Source: Prostheceraeus crozeri (taxonomy: Eukaryota; Platyhelminthes; Polycladida; Euryleptidae). From it: a DNA stretch of 64,000 nt. How positions within the stretch are numbered: the first letter of the stretch is position 1; each line of letters starts with the position of its first letter. The stretch covers positions 111,528 through 175,527 of the forward strand of contig CAJQUW010008747.1 in assembly GCA_907163375.1 (NCBI GenBank), in the 5' to 3' direction. The notes under the pieces are model-generated. The model was not told where the DNA came from and did no database searches. It was given only the letters and a program-made list of their open reading frames with translations. This document shows, in pieces, positions 11,653 through 22,300 of the stretch. A program made the position numbers and the translations under genes.

Positions 11653-11782
11653 TAATTTTTTTATTACATCTAAAAATTTATTACATGTAAAAATTTATTG
11701 CATCTAAAAATTTATCACATTACATGAAATTAAACGACACACATATACTGAGATACAAACAGCTATACAAGAATTACCGCCT

Positions 11783-12082
11783 TTAGAAAAATGAAATAGG
11801 AATTTATTTTGTTCCAACGGTTAAAAAAATTAATATGGCAAAAGAATCATTGGAATCAATTTTCCACATATTCTATTTTAGCCAATTTATAGAAGAATGA
11901 AAGAATCATTAGTTGAGATATTAAAAGATATTAAAAATAAAACTAAACCGGAAATTTTAATAACTACTCCAATTTTAGAAAGTAGTATAACTATTCCAAA
12001 TGTTACTAAAATTTATGATAGTGGATTAGTGTATTCAAAAGTATTTTTTTCTGGTGCTGTTCAATATATAAATGAAAATTAA
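11783..12082 (+). pseudogene. SF2 (DEAH-type) helicase C-terminal fragment
   Basis: The frame from 11897 to 12082 encodes ITTPILESSITIPNV followed by IYDSGLVYSKVFF. This matches the motif V region of DEAH/DExH-type superfamily 2 helicases, where a TN.AE.SITI-type segment precedes a DSG. The upstream sequence (about 11783-11896) reads as a possible earlier helicase segment only after frame changes, and the Walker motifs are absent. It is therefore a fragment. Such a helicase is not a usual Maverick gene, so it may be an accessory gene of this lineage or a captured viral sequence. Function is inferred from one motif region. Confidence 0.45.
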
Positions 12083-12529
12083 TTATTTTTAATTATATCT
12101 CGCACACCTTCTAATATTGCTTTTAAATCATTCATTGTATTTTTATCTTCAATTGTTTGTTTTTCTTCAGCTAATGTAGATTTGGCATCAGATATTAGGC
12201 CCTATTGGTTTTGCTTTTTTAAAAACATTTCTAACATCATCCATTGAAGCTTTTAAACATTTTAAAGTATCATTATTTGAGAATCCGTTAGGTATTGCTA
12301 TACCAAATTTTGCATTTAAATAATGATCGAAATAAAAATAAAATGTTTCGGGAATAATTGTTAGTGGTTTTTTTGCTTCATTTTCTAAAAAAATAATTAT
12401 GTTTTCTACGGCTTTAGGTGGTAAATATTTTACTTTTCCGTACATTCTAATATCAAAGTCTTCAGAGTCATTTTATATTCCACGTTCAGTATCTATTAAT
12501 ATATTCAAATCTTTATCATATACTTGCAT
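12079..12529 (-). pseudogene. Unknown small protein, broken
   Basis: On the minus strand a frame starts at 12529 (MQVYDKDLNI), is stopped by TAA near 12475 and continues as MYGKVKYLPPKAVENIIIFL to 12188. After one frameshift it reads a charged helical tail to a stop at 12079-12081. Its end overlaps the end of the convergent helicase fragment by a few bases. I do not recognise the family. The conserved-looking frame on both sides of each break suggests a real gene that decayed. Confidence 0.45.
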
Positions 12530-12537
12530 TGGCTCAA

Positions 12538-12705
12538 TTATAGATTAGGACAAAGTGTTACATGTCTTGGAAAATTTTTCTTCAATATAATTTTTTGACA
12601 ACCTCTACACTTTACTTTTGCTTTGAAACAATCCTTACACTGATATTTACTATCATAGAACTCTGACTTAGGTTTCATAATTTGACACATTCGACTCATT
12701 TCCAT
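12538..12705 (-). CDS. 55-aa zinc-ribbon-like small protein
   Basis: This short intact minus-strand frame starts at 12705. It contains two CxxC pairs (QCKDC and KCRGC), then HVTLC near the C terminus, spaced as a small zinc-binding finger. It lies immediately upstream of, and on the same strand as, the unknown gene at 12079-12529, with 8 bases between its stop and that gene's ATG, so the two could be expressed together. Zinc-ribbon proteins of this size often act in viral transcription or in protein contacts, but nothing in the sequence fixes the role. It is one of few unbroken frames in this decayed element. Confidence 0.5.
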   Translation of the reverse strand: MEMSRMCQIMKPKSEFYDSKYQCKDCFKAKVKCRGCQKIILKKNFPRHVTLCPNL

Positions 12706-12749
12706 TTCTTTATTTTTATTAGAAAAAAATTACCTTTTATTGATAAAAA

Positions 12750-13623
12750 ATGATGTTACCAAATGTTGGTGGAGGTGCATATATCCCGAATAATCGTGAA
12801 TCAGAAATAGAAATAGAAAATTATATCATGAAAACTGGAGACGTTTTATCTGGTCCATTACATCTTTCTATTCTTCCACAACAAAATGCAGAGTTAACGA
12901 ATAAACAATATGTTGATGTACAAATTAATGATTTAAAAGAAAAATATTTAAACGATGTTTTGGTTCCACTAATGAATGAATTAAAGTTGCTAAAACTTAG
13001 TAACAAATCATTAAACGAAAAATTATTAAAACTTGATAAAAAGGATAAAGAGCAAAAAGTAAATATAGCAAAACTTTTTAAAAAAATTTCAGAACAATCA
13101 AAAGTTTTAATATTACTTTCTATAAAGTTAAAATCTGCAGTCATTAAAAATAAACATGAGACACAACTATTGAAAGAACATTTAGAAAATGAATTAGAAA
13201 AACTTCCTAAAAAAGTTTTAAAAATTTAAATAAATTACAAGCTACATTCCAAAAAGTGTTGATGAATTAAGTTCTAAAATTACTGAAGAAATGAAAAAGA
13301 TGAATAGAATAATAAATGAAGTAAACTCACTAAAACAAAAAGTTGATGGAATGAAAACTCTTAGAATCAATTTAGAGAAAGAATTAAAGAAAAATTATAA
13401 AGGAAATACTGAACAGTTAGATGCTGTTAAAAATCAGTTAGATGTTCTTAAAATTAAGTTGAATGCTCTTAAAACGGATTTAAAGATGAATCTGCAGAAA
13501 ATGCAATTTAATAGAAAAGAAATTAAAAGACATCACACGCTGCTTAACGCAATAGAGAAAGTGCAAAACCAAATTAATAAAGTTATCACGCGGTTGTTGT
13601 CCATTCACAAACGTAAATCTTGA
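12750..13623 (+). pseudogene. Coiled-coil spike-like virion protein, frameshifted
   Basis: The first frame (12750-13229) begins MMLPNVGGGAYIPN and contains YIMKTGDVLSGPLHL followed by LTNKQYVD. This is the repeat motif seen in trimeric fibre or spike shafts of adintovirus-like elements and in some phage tail fibres. From about residue 55 it is a long Lys/Leu-rich coiled coil. The frame is broken near 13230-13260 but resumes as a second coiled coil (13291-13623). The joined length would be about 290 residues. It is most likely an attachment or spike protein on the virion surface. One or two indels disable it. Confidence 0.55.
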
Positions 13624-13984
13624 TCATAAACGTAAATAATTTTTCCCAAAAGTCAAATTTAATCCTAAACAATGCCTATAATTTATAAACACAATCTTAA
13701 ACATTTTGCTTCAAATAAAAAAATTGACCATGAAACCTCTATGAAATCTGTTTACCATTATAACAATGTAGAAACTATTCAAAAAGAAGGAGATAGTGTA
13801 AACCGCGTAGCTGGTACATTTTCTGGCATCAGTGATAATATAGGAAGTATCGTTAATGTAATTAAAAATAATAAAGATTTGATTACATCTGCTGCAAAAG
13901 GTGCAGCTTCTATAGGTAGTACAGCTAGTGCAATATCAAATGCTGTTAAGTCTCAAAACGAATTAAAACAACTAGAAACTATTC

Positions 13985-14195
13985 TTCAGTGGTATAGTTC
14001 TCTTTGAAATTTCTTTATTGGCAAGCTTTCGGGTGATCCACCCTTCCTCAGGCACGACAAGTTGAGAGTGAACAAGACAAGCTGGCAAACATGCACAATC
14101 ACTGTTAAACACAAATTATTTAAAAACACGCCACTCTACTGACGCTTTTTTTACTTTATGCTAACTTCGTTCTCGAGAAGAAGGAACAATGTATG
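13985..14195 (-). mobile_element. PLE fragment with 15-bp target-site duplication
   Basis: The 211 bp between two copies of aactagaaactattc (13970-13984 and 14196-14210) interrupt a virion gene in frame. The insert carries a minus-strand hammerhead-like motif and no coding sequence. The size and irregular length of the duplication suit target-primed reverse transcription by a PLE. Its sequence differs from the array at 2.4-9.5 kb, so it came from another PLE family. Confidence 0.75.
14021..14066 (-). ncRNA. Degenerate hammerhead-like motif
   Basis: On the minus strand CTGAGGA (14051-14045) is followed by a gggtg/caccc stem II with a GAT loop, then GAAA (14030-14027). The stem III/cleavage side (GCTTGCC) and stem I do not pair well, so it is likely inactive or incomplete. 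As in the PLE array motifs, one extra base sits before stem II. Its position inside a PLE-like insertion supports the reading. Confidence 0.4.
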
Positions 14196-14462
14196 AACTA
14201 GAAACTATTCGTAAGAACTCTATTCGTAACTCTAAGAACGTATTCTGAAGAACTAAAAAAATTTAAAAACTCTCAGAGGAAACAAAAAATAAAATTGCTA
14301 ACACAGCAGCTGATAGTGAAAATGAGGAAAATAATCAAGTTAAGAAATCAGTCGAAGAAATAAGAGGTAATGGTTTATCAAAATTCTAAAATATATTCTA
14401 AAAAAGAATCCTAAGAAAAAACAAAAAAGTCAAATTATTTTTTACAAAAATGTCTTCCTTAA

Positions 14463-17415
14463 CCCTTTAGGGCACAGATCTCCATTTTACTGAGGAATCT
14501 TATTTTCTTCTCATGGATAGTTGTTATAGGGTCCCATTAAGACGTATCTCAAGTATTTTGAAAAATATATATCGGGAATATTATTTTGGGGGGTGGTACA
14601 TTTTTGTACCACTATACCCTAGTGAAATTTTCGCTCTCGGCAGATAGTTTTTTTGCAATTGTTGTTGCGCTCTTTAATGCAAGTACCTACGTAGGCATGG
14701 TTAAAATTGTATTTTGATATTGTGCAATATACCAAACCCCTGATGTTATTGTGTAATTCGGAGCACAACACTTGTTAGAGAAATGCCTGTTTTTCACATA
14801 CAACTCAAAAAATGATCAATCGATGATTGATGATGATTAGCAATATACATTATCATTCGTGTGTTGTGTCCAAATTTAGGCCTATCAAGCAATGGGGGAA
14901 TGAAACTATTCATGATAACATGAGTAGCAGTTCCTCTGACTATTCAGACATAGAGCAACGTCACAGATCCTCCAGAATACATTACTTCAGCAGTCGTTTT
15001 CGTTTGAAGAACAGAACGCACATCGTGCTCTATTGCTTTTGACAATTGGAAGGTGAGGAATACCATGGGATGATGGTTGGAGCAACTTTCGTTTCTTCGA
15101 CTTTGCCGATTCGAGCCACAGTTTGGATCTTGATGAGAATTGTCCTACAAGACCATGAACAATCTTCAAGCGAAAGTCCTTCGATGACATGGAAGGGACG
15201 TCTTTTATTTGCTTGTACACTATGTAGGCATTTGAAATGGCGGTGTCAATTTGATCGAAGAATAGTCTGAGGTAGTATTTGTACCGGCTTCGGTGGTCGA
15301 TTTCATAGCATTCTTTCCTTTGATCAGAGATGTCCACACCTCCCATGTAGCAATTGTACATGGCTATCATTATCGGGATGTCAACCTCTGCCTTTTGTGC
15401 CGATCCTTTGACTTTTCGCTGTTTAGAGGTCGCTCCATGAGGCGTCAAGTAATTCAATACAGCGTACACGCACCGTCGATTCTTCCATTGGATAAATGCT
15501 ACCTTCCCATTGCTTTAGACAGTGCCAAATGTTTCCCCAGACTTCATCGCTGCGTCAGTTTTTAATTGGGGCAAGTGCTTCTTGTTCTTTCGGATAGTTG
15601 CAACCGACTTGATGCCATATTCATGTAATTTCTCCATCAAGGGAACCGAAGAGAAAAAATTGTCAAACGCTAAAACACATCCTTTATCTCTAATGTTTTG
15701 TGACAGTTGCAGAACCACCGATTCGCCAAGTGTATGTGAAGAGTCGGAGAATTCATCAGGCTTTTTTCCGGTGTACAGGTGAGATTCGAAGACATAGCCT
15801 GTCTTTGCCGAAGCTCTGACCCACATTTTGAATCCCCAGCGCACTGATGGTTTGTTCTTGATGTATTGCTTAATGATGTTATGACCTTTAAATTTTATCT
15901 TTCGCTCGTCAATTGAATGGGATTTTGAAGGACTGATGGCATCCTGAAAGTGCATGTTGAAATGATCTAAAACCGCCTGAATCTTGTAGGCACGGTCATT
16001 AGGGGTGGCGTCCCAATTGTTAGAGAAGTGCAGATTCTTTCTAATTGCTTCGAATCTTGCCAGGGTCATTATATTATTCACAAATGGAACACCAACTGCT
16101 TTGTCAGTGGACCAATAATCCCTCATTTCAGGAAGAACATGCAGGCCCATTAGAACACAAATACCCACGAAGGCCTTCATTTCTTCTTCTTCAACAGAAA
16201 AAACGTTCCCATTTTGTTTCGCGTATTCGTGTGACTGGGGAATTAGTATGTCACCAATAAGTTGATTCAACCCAGAAACTTTGAGAAATACTTCATATGG
16301 ACAGTTCAGTTCAAGGATGTCAGACCGAATAATGTCATATTCAATTGTTTTTGAGAAAGATGGATTGGGTTGAAGACTAGCTTTGGTATTCCATGAGTTA
16401 CAGAAGAGGGTTTCTCTGGGTCCTGTCATAGTTGAAGTAGTAGGTCGTTCATCAGATTCAGGTGCTTGTGAAGTCGATGTGACGGCTTCGTCCAATCCGG
16501 CGTCATAGTCCGCTTCAAGGAAAGACATATCCTCTTCATCAACATGGGTAGGCTCTTCATCGGAATCATCGGCGAAAAGCAATTGTATTGCCTGTCGACC
16601 AGCAGATCGTTTGGTGATGAAAATTCTTTCCGTCATCACCTGAATGAAATAAGAAGTCAAATTTGAAACAGCAGCTACTTGTAATCATTTTCTGATTCTG
16701 TACATTATTTAGAAGATTCAATGTATTACTTAATGTCACAGAAAGTAAACATCTACGGTATAAATAATAATTGAGGCATAAGCACCACAGAAACGGACAT
16801 AGCCTAGTGGAACAACTTCGGAATAACGATGCTAATAGTGTGTGGTCGAGTCTCTGAAGAAATAATTTTGCCAAAAACTACATTGGTGGAGCGTCATAGA
16901 GGCAAAAGCGTATCTAGGCTTTTTGGATGTATGTCAAGTACCTAGCAATACATTTTTCAGAACATGTACTAGCATTCGTGAATATTTCATTAAGTTTGCA
17001 TAATTTTCTTCTAAGGCTTTGTGGTATATATTTGTACCACCTACGTGTTCTATTTCAATTTTGCACAAACAGACAAATTATCAGCTCATGTCTTGACCAA
17101 TTATGTTTTTTTAGGTTATCATCTTACCAAAATTGTGGTAGAAAAGTTACTAGAACATGAAAGAGACAGATGACATGAACACTTACCCGATGCAAGTCCC
17201 AAAAAGTCGATAATGAAAAAAATGTCCAATTTCATCGTCTGTATCCACTAGAAAATAATTGATTTTGTAAAACAAACTCGTCACAGCTTTTTTTCAATGC
17301 ATTTTCTACCAAGTTGTTAGATATGGCAAATGACAACGGAAAACAAGAGCCAAAACACGATCAGAAAAGAATACATTGTTGGTGGTATAAAAATGTACCA
17401 CTAAAACCTAAAGGG
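14463..17415 (-). mobile_element. Complete piggyBac element (2.95 kb)
   Basis: It is flanked by TTAA at 14459-14462 and 17416-17419, the canonical piggyBac target. Terminal inverted repeats begin CCCTTTAGG at both ends. Subterminal copies of ggtac/gtacc-rich sequence (about 14582-14606 and 17388-17402) are also inverted. It sits a few codons into the capsid gene of the AT-rich Maverick. Both ends are intact, so the DNA could be mobilised in trans although its transposase is frameshifted. Confidence 0.95.
14987..16660 (-). pseudogene. piggyBac transposase, one frameshift
   Basis: Two minus-strand frames, 16660-15515 and 15469-14987, together span the DDE_Tnp_1_7 transposase. The three catalytic Asp regions are visible as HSIDERKIKFKG, VLAFDNFFSS and CYMGGVDISDQ. 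The N terminus is acidic (FADDSDEEPTHVDEED), as usual for the family. A frameshift between about 15470 and 15520 separates the first two Asp regions from the third. The Cys-rich C-terminal domain starts (RARCAFCSSNEND) but is cut by a stop at 14987, with more Cys codons in another frame. It is therefore inactive, though only lightly damaged and probably recent. Confidence 0.93.
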
Positions 17416-18440
17416 TTAATCAATCATTCAGATCGCTTTATCGAAAATAAATTTAAATTAGACGATCCTCCGTTCGTCAGTTATAATCAAAAAAAGAATG
17501 ACTATATAAGAATTGCTATGAATCCCGGATCTTCTAGTAGAGTAATTACTTGAGGAGATTTAATTTTTGAAGTTGATAATCAACAAAGTTATTTATATTT
17601 ACCTGATTCATTTTTACACTGTGAATATTCTTTATATAGTGATGCTAATTTTACAACACCATTACCAGATACCGATAATATTGCATTAGAGAATAATTTC
17701 TTTCCAAGATTATTTACACCAATGCGTTTAGATGTTGCAACTCAAAAAATACAAACAATAAGTGATTCTCCAGGTGTAATTGATACAATGCTTTGATTTG
17801 TCACAATTGGTGAAAATAATAAAAAGTATGAAATCGAAGGTTGGTTTCCTGATACTAGTGATGGTATAATTGCTGATGATTTAACTCACGCTGGAACAGA
17901 TGCAGCAGGAATTGCGGAAGATGTAAAAAACATTGCAAATCATTTCAATAAAACAAATAATACTGCATATAAAGAAAGACGTGAGTTTGACAAAAAAAGT
18001 AAACAGACAGTAAATTGGTCATTGTCTCCATTATTCGGATATTTAGATTATGACAAAATATCATATCAATTATAATTTAAATTAATAATTCATCACACAG
18101 CAAATAATGAATTAATCTTTTATGGCAAGACTGGAAAAAAGCATATTTAAAAGTTGATAGACTTGAATGGTGGATAAAACATATTACTCCTAGTTTAGAG
18201 GTTGAATCAACTATTGCAAAAAGATCAAACACTAACAAACCAATTCCAGTAAATTTTCTAAAGCGTACTGCTAGTTCTGTAACTTTTTCTGAACAAAGAT
18301 TTAATTGTCATTTTACTGTGACAATTTTGTGATCAAGTACTTCCACTTATCAAAGATGAGAAGAATTTTTCAAAACTCTTATTGTAAATCATGAATTTTA
18401 TTTTCAAAAGAAGATAAAACCAGAAAAAGAAGACAAGAAA

Positions 18441-19327
18441 AATGAGATTTTTTTTGAAATTAGAAACTCATTTTCATCAGGACAACTAATCCAACGACAG
18501 CTCGACGTAAGTGCATAGGCGACATGCACTATTCAAAACTGTGTTACAACCCTACATTCTCTAATTTATCAAGAAAAGGTAGACAATAATTCTTCCTTAT
18601 CAATTGCGATTTGCCAAGGATTTGTGATATCTAAATTAAAATCAATGGAACATTTATCAATGGTGGCCTTTACTCAAAAGTTGGAGAGTGAATATAACAT
18701 TAAATTCTCAAGGAGGTATGTAACGTTTTTAATAAAATTATATCACCTTTCTCAAGATAACACAAAACTTCAAACATTTACTTTAAGTATATTCTATGTT
18801 TTCAAAAACTTATTTTTGAATTTTTGAATATTTTCAAAAAGATTATTTTGAATTTGATAAAGAGGAACAGTTGCTTCTAATTAGCTCAGCGATATTTTCT
18901 TCACAAGAATCCAATCAAGCATCTGATATGTCAACTGGACTAACGCAGGAATTAGAGACACAACATATACAGGAGCACCAAACACAAAATGAGTAGTATA
19001 CATTCACATGTATTTCAAGTATTATAATAAAAGAATGGGAATGGCATTCCCATGCTATGAATAAAACATTTTCTAGTTGTCATATATTTACGTTGTAATC
19101 TAAACTACTTGTACATATATCTGAATAAAATAGTTCAAAAAGAAAAAATGTGTTTTTAGTTTGCCTTAATCGCTACCTGTTAAAGCAGTAGCAACTACTG
19201 GAATTTCTAAAACACCTGAAGTTATTATAATTGTGAATACCCTTAAACTTACTATAAAAAAGATTCCAATTCCTTGTGTTACATTCTTAACTTTAGACCA
19301 TCTCTTTCTTAATTTTTCATAATGCTC
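18441..19327. other. Unassigned AT-rich stretch
   Basis: It contains only short frames. One (18624-18827) reads as a possible helical peptide, and another near 18827-18990 encodes a Gln/Glu-rich tail ending QEHQTQNE, but neither has a recognisable domain. It may be the remaining end of the AT-rich element or host sequence. Confidence 0.4.
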
Positions 19328-19350
19328 NNNNNNNNNNNNNNNNNNNNNNN
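19328..19350. other. Assembly gap (23 N)
   Basis: A run of 23 N marks unresolved sequence. The true distance between the flanks is unknown, so the right end of the AT-rich element may lie in or beyond the gap. Confidence 1.
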
Positions 19351-22300
19351 TGAGAAATTGGAAAATATTTCCCTTCTAAATGGCTATTGTTACGGGTTGA
19401 TTGAATGATTGAAAAATTACATATGATTGAAAAATGTAAATGAAAAATGTGGATAAATTATATTGTGAAAATAAATAAATGGTGCAAACAGTCCTTACGA
19501 GGACAAATGGTACGTTCACAGTTATAAGACAGTCACAGCACCAACAGAGTCTCCAGATTCTTCCAGGACCACAAGCCGTGGTGATCACGTCCGCAGCAGT
19601 TCGATGATAGTTCGCAAATAGAAGATAGGCTGCAACACCGTCAACGGCTCTCGCCGACAACTTCGCTTGGAGAGACCAGAGTGGGTGAGCGGGCGTTGTT
19701 CATGCCGCGTTAAATACGTCTGTGAAGATTCGCTCACGGTCAGCTACCAATTGTTTGGTCATCCATTGTCTGATGACATGACCTGTCTTGACAGACATGT
19801 ACTGTAGATAGCTGACAAGCTGGACATTGGAACTTGAAATGTATGCCGCGGAAAAGTTATTGCTCTAACAATGGAATGGAGATTGCTCTCACAAAACAAT
19901 AAATGCATAATAAAGCAAGAAGACAAACTGCCTAGCACACAACACTATACTGAAAGATAATTTGATAACATTTACCAAAAGGTAGAAGAATGTATTAGAA
20001 ATCCACCATCTAGCGATAATCAAGGAAAAACTGAACTTTTCTTAATAACAAATCACAATTCTTCTTTTTTGCAGCGAATTCCTTACCGGAATCAAGCAAA
20101 TTAATGTTCGTCTGAAAAGCTCCCGTATTTTTCCAATATTCAAAACTTAAAAGACTAGTATGCTAATTCCGAACAAGCTAATAAATTCCCTTGTTTCCTA
20201 CCTCACAGAATTTTACTGATGTTTACCTAACAGATGTTTTACTGGTTATATGATTTGAAAACATATGAACATATGAAAAGTAGACCTGCTTCTGAAATTA
20301 GCATACACGAACACTTTCCTAACAAAGCGAAGTTCAGAATTATTTATAGAGCTGAGCCGTGGTTGGCTAAAGCTATGCATTTTCGCGAGATTAATGACGA
20401 AATATTGATGAATATTCAACTTGTGACGCAGTTTTACAACTTTGGTGAATCTATGCACTACAGTACCGACGACCTATGAACTGATGGCATGTAGTTCACT
20501 TTCGTTTTGTATATAAGCTCCATTTTATTGTAACATTTGTTTCTTCTGTTACTAATGATGAGCAATTTTGCTTGAAACATGTTTGACCCCCACAGTGAAT
20601 ATTTTTCATTCAAAAATCAAATTGCAATATCATGCATTTTCAGTGACGATATCAATGAGTTTTTAAATCACCATGTACTTCAATATTCCGAGCGAAATAA
20701 AAACGTATTTCAAATTAACGAATACAATTTTGGTAAAATCATTTTAATAAGCTTTTTTAATGTAGGGAACATCTTTTACAGTACAATAGGAATCATCTAG
20801 TTACATAATTAATGCGTATTTACGTTGGTACAAATTGCCTAAGACAAAAGTTAAAGCAATGAGTTCCATCATTTTCTGTATATTTTAGGAAATCAGAACA
20901 GAAATTAATCAATCAGAATTTATCACGCCAATGAGCCGGCTGTGGTGCTGCTCCTTTCAGTGGATTGCATTCTTTCCTTTTTGATGTCACCAGCAGGCTG
21001 AATTCGTTTTGAATTGTTTTGAGAATTGTTTTGATCATAATCAGCCATGTCACACATGATTTAGCCATAATGACTGCGAATTTTTCTGTAATTAACTGAA
21101 ATGATTGACATTGTGAGCTACAGGGGCGTCTGCTGTGTTTTTTTAAACGGACAGTGCTCTGACGTATGTTTTGTCGTCGGTTCCTGAATGGATTCCTCTG
21201 TATTGCTGATGAGAATATTTGCGTTTTTTATCGGCCTTTTTGCCGGATATTTTTTTACTGATGTTCCCTTCAGTTTGCTGATGTCTAAAGCTATGTCTTT
21301 GTCAGCAACCTGACAAAGTGAGACATATATTATCCTCGATGTTTTACTGGTTATATGATTTCTTTTTTCCTATCTGATTCGGTCATGCCATGATTTACAG
21401 ATCAGTGATGCCTTGTAGTATTACTTCATCTTTGTGCATTCCTCTCATTCATTTTGAAATTCGATCAAACTTGTATTGTGCACTTTTGTATTAACTGATT
21501 CGGAGTAAGTCTGTCATAATTTGAAGAACATGTATGTCGGGTTAAATTTGTTAACGGAAATTAGGGAATATCCATGATATGAGTCCTATACTTGATAAAA
21601 TCACGCAAAGATGCGGATGCGATTTTAGGTCTCATCTCCAATGAAACAATATTTTAATGGTAGGAAGTAAAATGGAAATTGGCACTTCGAAAGTAGGTCT
21701 CTTCCGACTTCTATTCATTCACAGGCGCCATTAGGCGATGTGCTCATGCATTCTGGTAAATGCACGAGTATATTCAACAAATTTTCCGCATGAAAATATT
21801 CATCTTAGTATGACTTCATAGATGAATGAACACTTTCTGTTACTATCATTCTGCGCTGACAAGTTTCCTATGTTTCCAAACATTGCAGTATCCACTACAC
21901 TTTGGATTTACTGCAAAATTCTAGACGCAATGCCGCTATCGGCTGGCCACAGAATTGAAAGAGTTATGTTTCCTGACTACATTTTTGTCTGAATCATGAA
22001 AAGGAGCGTTGACTGATAAGAATTTTTTCCCGTTTTTCATTAGTGCATCGAAGGTTCCAAAAAGTATGTGATATGACCCGGCACATGGGAACAAATGTTC
22101 CTTTGCAAAGGTCTATAGGTTCGCTGAGATATCACACAGTGATTGGACTCATATCTATGGATCATTTTCTACTTTAAGGGTCTTTGTGCATTCTGAATAT
22201 TGCTAATTCCAATGGTTGTTACTCCAGCATTGCGTCTTCATGAATCCTAGTTGTTGAAGTACTCCAAAGCAGTGGCTGTTGTACTGACTGGGTCGGTACA

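Larger units (their letters stand above)
13672..14395 (+). pseudogene. Small virion protein with amphipathic segment, interrupted by a PLE fragment
   Basis: The frame begins MPIIYKHNLKHFASNKK and continues through a Gly/Ser/Ala-rich segment (NIGSIVNVIKNN, AAKGAASIGSTASAISN) typical of minor virion or membrane-active proteins encoded beside the capsid gene. At KQLETI it is cut by a 211-bp insertion flanked by a 15-bp duplication. After the insertion the same frame resumes (ELETIRKNS) and runs, with TGA and TAA codons, to a C terminus GNGLSKF at about 14388. The position just upstream of the capsid gene supports a minor capsid role, but I cannot assign a family securely. Confidence 0.5.
9464..18440. 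mobile_element. Decayed AT-rich Maverick/adintovirus-like element
   Basis: This is an AT-rich block whose genes form a virus-like set: protein-primed-type PolB, helicase fragment, zinc-ribbon, coiled-coil spike-like protein, small virion protein and double-jelly-roll-type capsid. The left edge is sharp, where PLE copy 3 stops. The right edge is only approximate, at the end of capsid similarity. I found no terminal inverted repeats, no integrase and no packaging ATPase, so the element is partial. It is clearly a different lineage from the Mavericks at 26-58 kb, in base composition and in both capsid and polymerase sequence. It carries two later insertions, a PLE fragment and a piggyBac. Confidence 0.75.
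14450..18440 (+). pseudogene. Capsid protein (double-jelly-roll type), split by piggyBac
   Basis: The start codon is at 14450, and four codons later the gene is cut by a piggyBac element at TTAA. The frame continues in phase at 17420 (NHSDRFIENKFKLDD). Features typical of Maverick/adintovirus double-jelly-roll major capsid proteins follow: an ENNFFPRLFTPMRL segment near 17693, a PLFGYLDYDK segment near 18030, and a KVDRLEWWIKHITPS segment near 18150. In-frame TGA codons occur near 17551, 17793, 18330 and 18357, and a TAA near 18073. It would have formed the virion shell. The assignment rests on motif order and neighbours, so the family is likely but the exact subfamily is not certain. Confidence 0.6.
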
